64,000 bases of DNA from Jeotgalicoccus meleagridis (GTDB lineage Bacteria; Bacillota; Bacilli; Staphylococcales; Salinicoccaceae). The stretch is from contig NZ_CAJEWD010000008.1 in assembly GCF_903994045.1 (NCBI RefSeq), positions 636,532 through 700,531 on the forward strand, written 5' to 3'. A model generated the notes under the pieces. It worked only from the letters and a program-made list of their open reading frames with translations, made no database searches and was not told where the DNA came from. This document shows, one piece after another, positions 48,806-59,200 of the stretch (positions are counted from its first letter, which is position 1; each line of letters opens with the position of its first letter). Both the position numbers and the translations under genes were made by a program.

Positions 48806-50218
48806 TTACGATCTATTTCTTTTGTTCTTCTTACTTCTAGATGCTGCGACCCAAACAAATATTGCAAAGGCCCCAAAAATTATAATACTTGCATATAGAT
48901 AGCCATTGTTAAAGCCAGCTTCTTCAATAACAGAATATAATTCGGTTTCTTCTCTATCTAGAACTGTAATATACTCACCTTCGTGCGGTCTAATCATGTC
49001 TCCAATCAACATTCCACTATATACTTTTCCTTCTTCAGATGCGGATTGTTCGAAGGTGTTACTCTGTGTTTCAGTGGTGTTATTAATATTTAAGATGAAG
49101 TCTACATCTGACGTCATGTATCTGACAATATACTGTCCACCTTCATTTAATAAGGTTTCTGTTTCCCCATCTGCCATCACCTTATGACGACCGTATATCG
49201 TTGCTATGTTCTCTAGATACTCAGAGACTTCTTTGTCTGTCCACAAGTCCATTTGCGGATGTATTTCTGGATATTCAGCACCATTAAAAGCAACTTCAGT
49301 TCCATAGGTCATCGCACTTGGCCCTTGGTAAGCGTAAAGATAGTTAGCTAGCTGTTGAACACGTGTTCCAGGGAACATATTTGCATTCGCTGCATGATAA
49401 GTGAATCTTTCTGAAAACCAGTGATCTGCTAAAATAAGTTCCTTACTCTCTGGAAATTCAGGAATTTCTTTATCCACGTCTCCAAATGTTTCTGCTAAGT
49501 CAGTTCTAAACTCTTCTCTTGCAACATTGTCGAAACCACTGATTTCAATGCCATCAACAGTTGAGATTCCATATGTAGTAACATCAGTTGGTAAGAAATT
49601 CTGACCATCAAGTCCATCTTGTTGAATGAACATACTGATACCATCTACATCATAACGATCAAGAAAACTTTGTAGCATTTCTTTATATTTAGTTTGGTTG
49701 TCTACATCACTTAAATCAATAATTTCTCTGTCGATTGTTTGATAATAATCAGCTTGGATATCATTGAAAGCTGGGTCCTCTAAACTCGTATATTCATCTG
49801 TTGCTGTTGTTGGCATATCCACAATCACTTTTAAATCTAGCTCGTGTGCTGCATCAAGTAAGCTCTTAAAACCTTCCTCACCACCGTAAGACTCAGCTAT
49901 AGATGAATAATCTGTCACATCATAACCTAGATAGTCATTATCATCACGTTCAGTGACAGGTGTTAACATTAAAGTGTTAAAGCCCATATCTTTTATGTAT
50001 TCAAGTTCACTTTCAAGACCTTCAAAGTCTCCTCCGAAAGGATAGTTTGGATCGCCTTCTTCAGTCACACCAACATCATTTGATGTATCTTTATTTAAAA
50101 ATCTATCGACTGCTATCATATAGATTCTATCTGGTCCTTGTTCTTCTGCAGATATTGGTGGTGCTATAGATAATATCAACATCAAGGACATGATTATGAG
50201 CATTGAAATCTTCTTCAT
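48806..50218 (-). CDS. Membrane-anchored GH13 alpha-amylase-like protein lacking catalytic residues
   Basis: The protein has 470 residues: a signal peptide (cleavage near ISA-EE, residue 24), a GH13 (beta/alpha)8-like domain and a C-terminal anchor (about 441-459) with a basic tail. GH13 landmarks are RIYMIAVDRF, YLGYDVTDYSSIAESYGG, LDLKVIVDMP and YAYQGPSAMTYGTEVAF. The catalytic residues are missing: VDGFRxD reads VDGISMF (Phe197 at the nucleophile position), the NH of region I reads TA, and FLDNHD reads LILADHW. I infer an outside, anchored pseudoenzyme that may bind glycans or act as a scaffold. The frame is intact throughout. Confidence 0.75.
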   Translation of the reverse strand: MKKISMLIIMSLMLILSIAPPISAEEQGPDRIYMIAVDRFLNKDTSNDVGVTEEGDPNYPFGGDFEGLESELEYIKDMGFNTLMLTPVTERDDNDYLGYDVTDYSSIAESYGGEEGFKSLLDAAHELDLKVIVDMPTTATDEYTSLEDPAFNDIQADYYQTIDREIIDLSDVDNQTKYKEMLQSFLDRYDVDGISMFIQQDGLDGQNFLPTDVTTYGISTVDGIEISGFDNVAREEFRTDLAETFGDVDKEIPEFPESKELILADHWFSERFTYHAANANMFPGTRVQQLANYLYAYQGPSAMTYGTEVAFNGAEYPEIHPQMDLWTDKEVSEYLENIATIYGRHKVMADGETETLLNEGGQYIVRYMTSDVDFILNINNTTETQSNTFEQSASEEGKVYSGMLIGDMIRPHEGEYITVLDREETELYSVIEEAGFNNGYLYASIIIFGAFAIFVWVAASRSKKNKRNRS

Positions 50219-50308
50219 TATTTTATCCTACCTTTTCATCATATAGTTCCAAGTATACTAAATTTATATCTGATATTGATTCCTGTCACTAATTCTTCAT
50301 AATAAATT

Positions 50309-50341
50309 TAAAAAAAGCTGGAAACCATGTGGTTCCCAGCT
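50309..50341 (-). terminator. Terminator of the YisL-family gene
   Basis: AGCTGGGAACC/GGTTTCCAGCT stem, with TTTTTTT on the minus strand. Confidence 0.85.
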
Positions 50342-50356
50342 AAAATTTACTAAAAC

Positions 50357-50737
50357 CTAAAGTATACCTAAAGGTAATACTGAACCCATAACAATCGTCG
50401 CAATGATTAGTACTAATGTCAGAATCATAAGCATAGTTGCGCTTGTTGATTGTTTTTTCAATCTAACAATTGATACTTCCATAAATACTACAGATAAAAG
50501 TCCAAGCAATACTTTGATACCATACTGCATATGGCTACCTGAATTTGAGATACCTTCCATATTACCCACGTAAATCATCAGTCCACTAAATAGAACGATA
50601 AGGTAGAACAATCTCAAAACCATGTGTAAAATCTTTGCTACTTTATTGTCAGCTGAGTTGTTTCCTCTGTACATAAAGTAGACAACAAGGAATAAAATAA
50701 TTGACACAACGATTGCGGTTATGTGCAAATGTATCAT
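50357..50737 (-). CDS. YisL family (DUF1516, UPF0344) membrane protein
   Basis: This 126-residue protein has four membrane helices. MIHLHITAIVVSIILFLVVYFMYR, KILHMVLRLFYLIVLFSGLMIY and GIKVLLGLLSVVFMEVSIVRLKK match the DUF1516 pattern closely. No function is known. The His near the N-terminus (HLH) and in the second helix (HMVLR) are conserved in the family. It is found next to the FAH-family gene in staphylococci (remembered), as here. Confidence 0.85.
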   Translation of the reverse strand: MIHLHITAIVVSIILFLVVYFMYRGNNSADNKVAKILHMVLRLFYLIVLFSGLMIYVGNMEGISNSGSHMQYGIKVLLGLLSVVFMEVSIVRLKKQSTSATMLMILTLVLIIATIVMGSVLPLGIL

Positions 50738-50789
50738 TGAATAGCCACCTCTTATTAAAAATTAAACCACAGGTATTATACCATATAAA

Positions 50790-51680
50790 TTATTCAATAT
50801 GGGTTGTAAGCGTACCAATTCCATCAACAGAAACTCTGACAGTATCACCAGATTTTAAGTAACCCTTCGGATTCATAGCAGCACCGACACCAGCAGGTGT
50901 ACCTGTTGCAATCACATCTCCTGGTTCTAAAGTAATATATTTAGACAACTCAGCAATCATTTCATCAATTTTTCTCACCATTAGGGAAGTACTTCCATCT
51001 TGACGAATTTCATCATTTACCTTAGTGACAATGTGCGCATCTTCTGGATCTGGAATCTCATCTTTTGTCACTATATACGGGCCCATTGGTGTTGCTAAAC
51101 TTTTTGATAAAAAGGCTTGTTTATGTGATTTTTGTAATTCTCGTGCAGAAATATCATTGACGATAGTGTAACCATAAATATAGTCATAAGCCATAGAGCT
51201 ATCGATATTACGACCTGTTTTACCAATTACTACACCAAGTTCGCCTTCATAATCTAATTCATCAGTCACATCAGCATATGAAGGAATCGTGTCTTCATCC
51301 CCTACTAAGCTCGAATTCGCTTTAGTAAAGACATATAATTCTACTTCATTGTTTAATTCTTCTGCATGTTCTTTATAGTTACGCCCAAAACCAATTGTAT
51401 TATTTGGTGGTTTAACCGGTGCTTTAATATTAATTTCTTCGAATGGTGCTTTATATTGGTCTGCATTTTTTGATGCAGCAGCACTTTCAACTAATTTTCT
51501 AACAATCTCTTGGAAATCCAATGTGTGATACTGTGTAATTCCTTCTAATAAGGTTCTAGGATAATCTTTGACATCACTAAAGTCTTCAAATAGTAATGGT
51601 AATATCCAAGCACTATCTTCACGTTTCACTTTGACACCATAGTAGTTCTTATCTCTATACTCAAAAGTTAAAAATTTCAT
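50790..51680 (-). CDS. Fumarylacetoacetate hydrolase family protein
   Basis: The protein has 296 residues from the ATG at 51680 behind AAAGGAGA. The FAH fold is shown by [15 protein letters not shown], the metal ligands in [17 protein letters not shown] (ExE) with a distal Asp in [14 protein letters not shown], and [16 protein letters not shown]. Members of this YcgM/FAHD1-like group hydrolyse acylpyruvates or decarboxylate oxaloacetate; the exact substrate is unknown. It lies downstream of addAB on the same strand, as in S. aureus (remembered). Confidence 0.92.
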   Translation of the reverse strand: MKFLTFEYRDKNYYGVKVKREDSAWILPLLFEDFSDVKDYPRTLLEGITQYHTLDFQEIVRKLVESAAASKNADQYKAPFEEINIKAPVKPPNNTIGFGRNYKEHAEELNNEVELYVFTKANSSLVGDEDTIPSYADVTDELDYEGELGVVIGKTGRNIDSSMAYDYIYGYTIVNDISARELQKSHKQAFLSKSLATPMGPYIVTKDEIPDPEDAHIVTKVNDEIRQDGSTSLMVRKIDEMIAELSKYITLEPGDVIATGTPAGVGAAMNPKGYLKSGDTVRVSVDGIGTLTTHIE

Positions 51681-51752
51681 TGGACAATCTCCTTTGTTGT
51701 GTTTCACTCAGTATAACAAATATTAATTAATTATTCTTCTAAGATACGTTAT

Positions 51753-52850
51753 TTATCTGAATATTGATTCTATTAATGGTGTCTGTTTCTTTCTTAAAAG
51801 CTGACATAAAAGGATAAAGAAACAATAAATTCCTGTCACAAGTAAAATCATAATCTGGACTGTAATTTCCCCGTATAAAGTGAAACCTATGCCGTAAAAG
51901 ATGAACATCATTATAATATTAAAGATTAAGTATAGCGAGATTCCATATTTCCCCATACTCACAAAATATCTTTTAAGAAATTCCGGAAGTAAGTTTGCCA
52001 TATACATTAAAAACATAAAGTAACCAACTGCTAAAACTGGGCCACCAAAACCTTCACCAAGCGATTCACCTACTATGTTGCCAAGCGTCAACACTTGTAT
52101 TAATTTGACTGAAAGTCCACCTAAAATGAGCACCATAATAAAGGCGATTCCGAGATAAGGACTGTCTTTAAAGAAAGTTTCAAGCTTGACTTGGTTTAAA
52201 GCGATACCAATTAAAATCCACGGCAAAATCGTAAACACAGCTAGAATGATGGAGTTTATCGGCTGGTCCAGGAGAACATCTAAATTGTTATTCACCATGG
52301 CTAAGTAGTCACTACTTCTGTAAATGCTTAAGTACTCATTTACTGTTTGAATGCCTGAGTACATGTGCTGAATATTAGAGTTTAGCCCTTGAATAATCTC
52401 TAAGACCACATTGATTAATAGGTGAATTATGAATAAGATCAATCCTGCTGCTAAGGTGAAAATCCAATGCTTACCTATAAATATTAAACCAACGAATAAC
52501 ATCAAGCTCAGTAGAATAATATGGTCGAATGGAAATAAAAGTATTGAACTAAACAAGAGCACAAGTGATAAGATCACAATGTTTTTAGATAAAATTCTCT
52601 TTTGTACATCCTGGTGCATATTCAATAGATACCCTGAAATTATAGCTAATAAAGGTAGAACTGTGCCATCTGTTAAAATATTGATCAAATTAAATACTTG
52701 TAAATCCAGTCCAAAAAAATACTCGAATGGGTTAACTTCGTTTAAGGGCAACATAAAGTATAAGCCGTTATAAAGAAAAAGTAAGAACAAGGCGATACCG
52801 CCCGTAAAATATATTGCATTATTAGAATGTTTCAACTGAAATCGCTCCAT
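51753..52850 (-). CDS. Polytopic membrane protein, DUF418-like
   Basis: The protein has about 365 residues with nine or ten membrane helices. The last part (VSMGKYGISLYLIFNIIMMFIFYGIGFTLYG, then KKQTPLIESIFR) resembles the DUF418 ending (GRMSLTNYL ... GPLE) of the YeiB-like family, and the N-terminal DGTVLPLLAIISGYLL fits the acyltransferase-3-like half. The function is unknown. The start is uncertain: the ATG at 52850 lacks a clear ribosome site, while a TTG at 52835 has GGAG nine bases upstream. Either way it overlaps the end of addA, so translation is coupled. Confidence 0.6.
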   Translation of the reverse strand: MERFQLKHSNNAIYFTGGIALFLLFLYNGLYFMLPLNEVNPFEYFFGLDLQVFNLINILTDGTVLPLLAIISGYLLNMHQDVQKRILSKNIVILSLVLLFSSILLFPFDHIILLSLMLFVGLIFIGKHWIFTLAAGLILFIIHLLINVVLEIIQGLNSNIQHMYSGIQTVNEYLSIYRSSDYLAMVNNNLDVLLDQPINSIILAVFTILPWILIGIALNQVKLETFFKDSPYLGIAFIMVLILGGLSVKLIQVLTLGNIVGESLGEGFGGPVLAVGYFMFLMYMANLLPEFLKRYFVSMGKYGISLYLIFNIIMMFIFYGIGFTLYGEITVQIMILLVTGIYCFFILLCQLLRKKQTPLIESIFR

Positions 52851-55800
52851 AATCAAAAAAGTAAAGTACAGCATCAACTGGCTTACCAAGCACTGCTTCC
52901 GCTGATTTCTTATAAATATCCATCTGTGTCCAATAACGATCTAATAAGTCGTCTTTAGTTAAGTCTGTCCCAGACACTCTATCAGTTTTATAGTCTACAA
53001 TGGTGTAGTGATCTTCAAAGACTAAAAGACAATCTATAATACCTTGGACAAGTTGTTCTTCATGACTCGCATAACCAATCGCTTCTTGACTCATGATGAA
53101 AGGTAGTTCAGTATAAATTCCATCTTGAGAATCGAGTAATGACAACATATATTGATCATTGAAAAACGTTTTTGCATTGTCTTTTATTTTATCAACTTGG
53201 ACATCATTTAGATGCTCATAGCGACTGCTGTAAGAATCAATTAAGTCCGATATAAATGACTCTTTTGAGTCTTCATTCATCAGGCTAAGATTATCCCACT
53301 GTTCCATAATTCGCATCATCATTTCGTGCATAATTGTACCAAAAAGTGGTGCTTCAATCGAATCAGAAAGTAATTCTGGTTCACGAAGTGTCGCTTCTGA
53401 TTTATGTCTGATCACAGTGGCATCACTTGGTGGCGTCTCATGTCGCCTTTTGATTGATGTGACTGACTCTTTAGCTGGAACCTCTGTATCTTCCTTGTTT
53501 GGATAATGATAAAAGAGCCGGTTCTCTATTTCTGGGTTGATATCTAGATTAACTTGGTCGATGTCATCTAAAGTTATTTTTTCCTTGTACGCTTCACTTG
53601 TATCCGTATCCTCAACGACATCAATTACTTCAATTGCTGGATGTCCGCTTTCCAGTAGAATAGGAGCGAGAAAATCTAAGCTCGATTTAAATTCAAGTCG
53701 ACTTTCAAATGACGGCTTATCATGATTCTTAAAATCATAAGCTAAAGAGATTTCTTTTTTAAACATCAAAGGTAAATATAATTTCTCTTCCGCACGAGTC
53801 AGCGCAACATAGATTAGTCGCAATTCTTCACTCAATTGTTCAATTCTAATGTAATCATTTGCTATAAAGGCATGAATACTGTCATTTATTGCATTAAAAT
53901 CTGCATTAAATTGTTTAAACACTAAACCTAATTTAGGGTGCACCAAAACTCTCGACACGGTATCCAAATTATAATTTTGCTTTAAGTCAGCATAGATGAC
54001 ATGTTTAAATTCCAGTCCTTTAGAACTGTGAATTGTCATTACTCTTACCGCATCATCTGCCGCTTGAATCGCCGCTTCTTCTCCAAAGTCCTTTTCCTCT
54101 TTAATAAGAAAATCGATATAGGAAACAAATTGATAGAGACTCGAGCTATTCATTGCCTCAAATTCTAAGGCTCTTTCTACTAAGCCAAGTAAATTTGCCT
54201 TTCTTGAGGCACCACCAGCTAAACCTGAAAAGAATTCCATAATATTTAATTCAAAGAAAATCTCTGAAATTAATTCCGACACAGATAAATACTTTGCCTG
54301 TTCTTTTAAGTCATCATAAGTCGATAAAAAGTCTGCAATTTTCATACAGATGATTTCATCATCACTATAATTAACTAAGGCCTCGTACAAGTAGCTTTCT
54401 TTAGATGTTGCCCGAACTTTCGCTAGAATCTCTTCGGTAAAACCAAACATCGGTAGACGAAGCACTCCCATAAGGTGATCATCTTGGAGTGGATTGTCTA
54501 ATATCGATAAGATACTTCTCATAGTTGTAATTTCAAATGTTTCAAAGTAACCCTTATTTATATCTACAGAAATAGGAATCTCATTTTTTTGAAATTCTAA
54601 GCGCATGTCATCTGGTGCAAAGCGGTTTCTGTTTAAGATGACAATATCGCTATAAGGGACACCTTTGTTGTGAATGCTTTGAACTATTTTTATAATTTCT
54701 TTTATCTCCACAATATCAGCTTCTTTAGCATTAGCCGCTTGATCGTAAATAATCGAAGAAACTTCTACTTTAGATGCCTCATCATCACTGTCTATTCCTT
54801 TGATTAGCTTCTCTTTGTCAGTATAATCAATTTCTCCAATTTCCTTATCCATAATGTTTTCAAAAATAAGGTTGGTTACATCTAAAACTTCCTGTTTCGA
54901 ACGGAAGTTTCGGTTCAATTGTAAGAGTGTACCCGTTTCTTCACCGTTAAACCTCTGGCTCTTATCGATAAACAGATCTGGAGCAGCTTGTCTAAAGCGA
55001 TAGATAGATTGTTTTACATCCCCTACCATAAATAAATTACCGTCACTCTCATCTCCGGATTTTAAGAGCTGAATGATCGCTTCTTGTACCCGGTTAATAT
55101 CCTGGTATTCATCAATCATGACTTCTTTAAATTTTTCACGATAAGTTGCTGCCACTTCACCTTGGTTCGCTTCTAAAATTTCAAGTGCATAGTGCTCATA
55201 ATCATTAAAGTCCATTTCACTATTAAGTCGCTTCGTCTTTTTATAAGACTCAATCACCATCTCTACTATTTTTAGAAGTTGGTTATTCATCCCATTGAGC
55301 GGTGACAGCTCATCTTTTACATCATCGAAACTATATTGCTTTAATTCTCTTAACTTTTGATATCGATCATTGGCAGGCTTGTTATAACGTTCTAGAATGT
55401 CACTTCCCATATCTTTAGCTTGTTTTAGGAATTTATTTCTACCATTTACTAGAGCTTCATCGACTAAAGTAAACGCTCCAGTTCTCTTAAATTCATCCAG
55501 TGCATTGATGACAGATTTTGTCATGATATCTAAGCGGTCATAAGCATCTATAACTGACTTTTCGTTAACATCTTCACCTTGATCCAAAGCATCGTATTCT
55601 TTTTTTAATTGCCCGAGATCTTCATCTAATTTTTTTAATTGTCTATAGACTATTTTCTGATAAGCTTCTAATATTTCTTGTAGTTTATCTTCATTGATAT
55701 ATTGATCTTTTATTTCAGCTAAAAAACCTAGTGGATCTTCTGTTGCGATGGCTGTGTAGTAAAGTTCTGTGATTAGTTTATGAAGTCCTGCATTATCTTT

Positions 55801-56283
55801 CATACTGGAAACTAGCTGATCAAGTGCTAAAAAGTCCTGATTTTTCTCTAAGTAAAATGTCTCTAAGACATGAGATATTGTCCGCTCTAGATTAAGTTCT
55901 GCTTCCACTTGACCGAGTGTCCTCATGTCTGGTGGAAGACCGATTACATTGTAATGGGTCTGTATTAAATGTAAGCAAAAGCTATGCAAGGTAGATATGT
56001 GCGCATCGTTTAATTTGATAATTTCTTCATTCAAGCGACTGTCCTTCGTCTCAAGATAGGTCTCTCTTAAAGATTGCTCAATTTTATCTTTCATATCTTT
56101 AGCACTCTTATTAGTGAAGGTGGATACAAACACCTCATCAATGGAGTAGCTTCCATCGATGATATTACGTTTGATTCTTTCTACTAAAACAGCGGTTTTC
56201 CCACTACCTGCAGCAGCAGATACTAAAATATCAGAGCCCTTTGTCTCAATCGCCCGAAGTTGAGCATCTGTAAATTTAACCAT
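52822..56283 (-). CDS. addA: Helicase-nuclease AddA
   Basis: The protein has 1153 residues from the ATG at 56283, six bases after GTGAGG and overlapping the addB stop. It is an SF1 helicase: Q-motif FTDAQLRAIE, Walker A AAAGSGKTAVLV, STFTNKSA, DEYQDINRVQ (motif II), RQAAPDLF and VMTIHSSKGLEF. The C-terminal RecB-like nuclease has FGTIMHE, ELPF and YTIVDYKTDR. AddAB (RexAB) processes double-strand ends and recognises chi-type sites for RecA loading. The size fits (about 1200). Confidence 0.97.
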   Translation of the reverse strand: MVKFTDAQLRAIETKGSDILVSAAAGSGKTAVLVERIKRNIIDGSYSIDEVFVSTFTNKSAKDMKDKIEQSLRETYLETKDSRLNEEIIKLNDAHISTLHSFCLHLIQTHYNVIGLPPDMRTLGQVEAELNLERTISHVLETFYLEKNQDFLALDQLVSSMKDNAGLHKLITELYYTAIATEDPLGFLAEIKDQYINEDKLQEILEAYQKIVYRQLKKLDEDLGQLKKEYDALDQGEDVNEKSVIDAYDRLDIMTKSVINALDEFKRTGAFTLVDEALVNGRNKFLKQAKDMGSDILERYNKPANDRYQKLRELKQYSFDDVKDELSPLNGMNNQLLKIVEMVIESYKKTKRLNSEMDFNDYEHYALEILEANQGEVAATYREKFKEVMIDEYQDINRVQEAIIQLLKSGDESDGNLFMVGDVKQSIYRFRQAAPDLFIDKSQRFNGEETGTLLQLNRNFRSKQEVLDVTNLIFENIMDKEIGEIDYTDKEKLIKGIDSDDEASKVEVSSIIYDQAANAKEADIVEIKEIIKIVQSIHNKGVPYSDIVILNRNRFAPDDMRLEFQKNEIPISVDINKGYFETFEITTMRSILSILDNPLQDDHLMGVLRLPMFGFTEEILAKVRATSKESYLYEALVNYSDDEIICMKIADFLSTYDDLKEQAKYLSVSELISEIFFELNIMEFFSGLAGGASRKANLLGLVERALEFEAMNSSSLYQFVSYIDFLIKEEKDFGEEAAIQAADDAVRVMTIHSSKGLEFKHVIYADLKQNYNLDTVSRVLVHPKLGLVFKQFNADFNAINDSIHAFIANDYIRIEQLSEELRLIYVALTRAEEKLYLPLMFKKEISLAYDFKNHDKPSFESRLEFKSSLDFLAPILLESGHPAIEVIDVVEDTDTSEAYKEKITLDDIDQVNLDINPEIENRLFYHYPNKEDTEVPAKESVTSIKRRHETPPSDATVIRHKSEATLREPELLSDSIEAPLFGTIMHEMMMRIMEQWDNLSLMNEDSKESFISDLIDSYSSRYEHLNDVQVDKIKDNAKTFFNDQYMLSLLDSQDGIYTELPFIMSQEAIGYASHEEQLVQGIIDCLLVFEDHYTIVDYKTDRVSGTDLTKDDLLDRYWTQMDIYKKSAEAVLGKPVDAVLYFFDYGAISVETF

Positions 56284-59200
56284 CATTAACCTCACTTTCA
56301 AAAGCTTCTATATCTTCAAGCGACCATTCATTAACCCGGTAATCTTTTTCGTTAATCAATTTATCAATGTGACAAGCTGCTTTAAAATCACAAAATCTAC
56401 ACGGTAAGCCATTGCTTGTCTCCATAGGATTCGCTAAAGTATTACCTTGATAAATATCATCTGTCGCCGTTTCAAACTGCTTCATGACATGGGATAAGTA
56501 GTGCTTAAACATTGACGGAGTCATGACTCTTTTAGCAGAGTTTTTATCTAAAGTTCCATCTTTCTTTTCCTTCAGTGGTAAGAAGGTCGACAACTGGCCT
56601 TCATCGATCATGTTCTCTAAACCAACATTACCCTGAAGTGTCTCTTCTTCTAAAACAAAGAGTCCTTTAGGACGGTGTTCCTTACGTCTTTCTTTAATAA
56701 CATCTTCTTCATTATCAGCTTCGACTCTTGGTGAATTAACATGGTAAAACAGCATGGAATTAGGAAAAATTTCACCGCCGAGTTTCTCACTTGCTCTTTC
56801 CATTAGAATATACATATAAGTCATAATTTGAAGTTCGATACCATTCAAGACATCTTGTTTTCTTAAGTCCTTACCACTAGATTTATAGTCGACGATATTT
56901 ACAAAAACTTGTCCATCATGTTTAAAGCTATCTACTCTATCAATCTTTCCTCTTAAATATATTTTTTTACCATTTGGACTGTGTAAGACCAATTTTCCAA
57001 GATCATCGGAGTCCTTACCAAAGCTTGCTTCTACCAAGCTAATCTTATAATTTCCAAGTTTCTCTAAATCTTTCATAAACATCAGGGTTGAACTTAGTGC
57101 GACGATAACTTTTTCTTTTAGAGACAGGTAATATTCAGAGCGCTCAAAGATGCCATAACTAATCGTTCTAAGTACATTATCTACAGATGTTTGTATCGCC
57201 TCTAAAATGATCGCATCGTCATGATCGAAGGTCTTACCTAAGATATGAACAATCTGTTCTAGAGCATTATGGTAGAGGTTACCAATTTCTAAAGGCTTGA
57301 CACTAAAATCTTTTCTCACATTTAGCTTCATACCATAGTTAGCAAAGTGCTGGAAGTGGCAAGAAAAATAAGATTGGAAACGAGATACACTCGCCTTCAT
57401 CTCTTCACCATAAAGTGCCTCAGCACTCGTCGAGCTAATTTTTCTAGCACGATTATCGTAGGATAAATTTCGTCTTAAACGCTTAAAGATTGTTTGAGGG
57501 GCCTTCTCTTTTAAAATTTGATACACCGATAAGGCTGCCCTATATTGTGGGACTTTTGTTAAATCTTCTAAATCCTCCAAGTTATACGACATCAAGGCTC
57601 TTAACTGTTGATGTTCCAAAGCTTCCATACTTCTCATACTAGATATTAATGCTAAGATATTTTGAACTTGGTATTGATTCACTTTATGATAGCTATAGTT
57701 TAAAGCTTGAGTCGAATCTTTAGGTAACAGTTCAAAAACAAAAGGAGATATTTTTGTCTCTTCTTTATTGTGTAAAGTCTTCGCCCAACTAATAAACAGA
57801 TGGTCTGTTGCTTTTGTTACACCAATATAGAAGACGAATCTTTCATCTCTCGCTAGCGTTCTCGCACTTGGAGAAAGAATAATCCCTCTCTCTTCTAAGA
57901 CATCTTTTTCATCGTCAGTGACAATAGCTGTATTTCTTGACTCTGCTGGCATGACATTATAATTCATACCAACCATAAAGATATATTTCTTATTCTCTAG
58001 CTTGGCTAAATCCAAAAGACCAATAATAACCTGATCAATTGCAGCTGGCCGACTATTAAACTTAGCTGTTTTAAGTCCCTCATAGAAAGTCTCATAAAAG
58101 AGTTCAAAATTAACTTCACGATCTTTAAAAACTGTATAGCTGTCATCTAATAAACGAATAAATAAGTTATATGCTTGTTCAGTTTCATTTGCCAGTTGAA
58201 TATTTTTGTCAGATAAGTCCTCAATTTCTTTCTGGACCTTTTTGTCAATTTCACCATCTTTAATAAACTGATAAAGAGAAAGTGAAAATTCTCTGACTGT
58301 TTTTGCTTCATCTAACTCTTTAAAAAGTGTATCCAGTTGGCGAAGTTTATCGTTTTTATATTGAATCATTTCCTCTAAGGATTCACTGTTATCGATTTCT
58401 TTAATTTCTCCGTCTTCATCGAGACGATATTCCCTAGTAAAGCGTTCATCGACAAATAACTCTCTGCCAGTTAGACCACGTTCTACGATTAAGTTTTCTA
58501 AGTACAGTAAAGACTGAGCATCATTTTCTTCAGTATTCAAATAACCTGTTTTCAATAGATTTAAGAAGGCTGAACTTTGAAACTTGTGACGATAACAATC
58601 GAATAAGGCGATGATTAAACCTGTAAAAGGGTGCTTGTGCATAAGATGTTCACTGTCCAAATGATAGGCAATATCAAACTCTTTAAAGACAGACTTAAAT
58701 TGGTTTTCATATGCTTGATCCCGGTATAAGATACCTATATCAGAATAACGTGCACCATTTTCTCTAACTAAATATTCTATGTTTCTAGCCACTTCAACAA
58801 TTTCTTCTTGTGGATTCATCGCTTCAACTATAGTTACACCATCATAGTTTGTTATTTTTCCCCCATTTGTTAAGTAGGACTCTAATTGACTTATGCCCTC
58901 TTTTTTAGAGCGCAGAAATTCGTGATTAAAGTATCTGAAGTCAAGATAATTTTCTCCAAATATTTCTTGTAATCGGTTAATTACTGCTTCTGTTTTCCTA
59001 AAGAGCTCGATGTCCATTCGTCCAGCTTCACTGTCCCTTTTTTCATGGGTGAGCAGTAAATTTACTTGTTTTACTCTCTTTTCAAGTGCATGAATGAGCA
59101 TGAATTCACTTTCGGTAAAGTTGTGAAAACCATCAATATATATGACAGCATCTTTTAAGCTACCTACCTTATTTGTGTGATTTAAATCATTAATAAATTG

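Noticed and set aside
50800-50816. A cre-like TTGTAAGCGTACCAA near the end of the FAH-family gene.
   Set aside because: One base short between CG and CA, and it lies inside the coding sequence at its 3' end.
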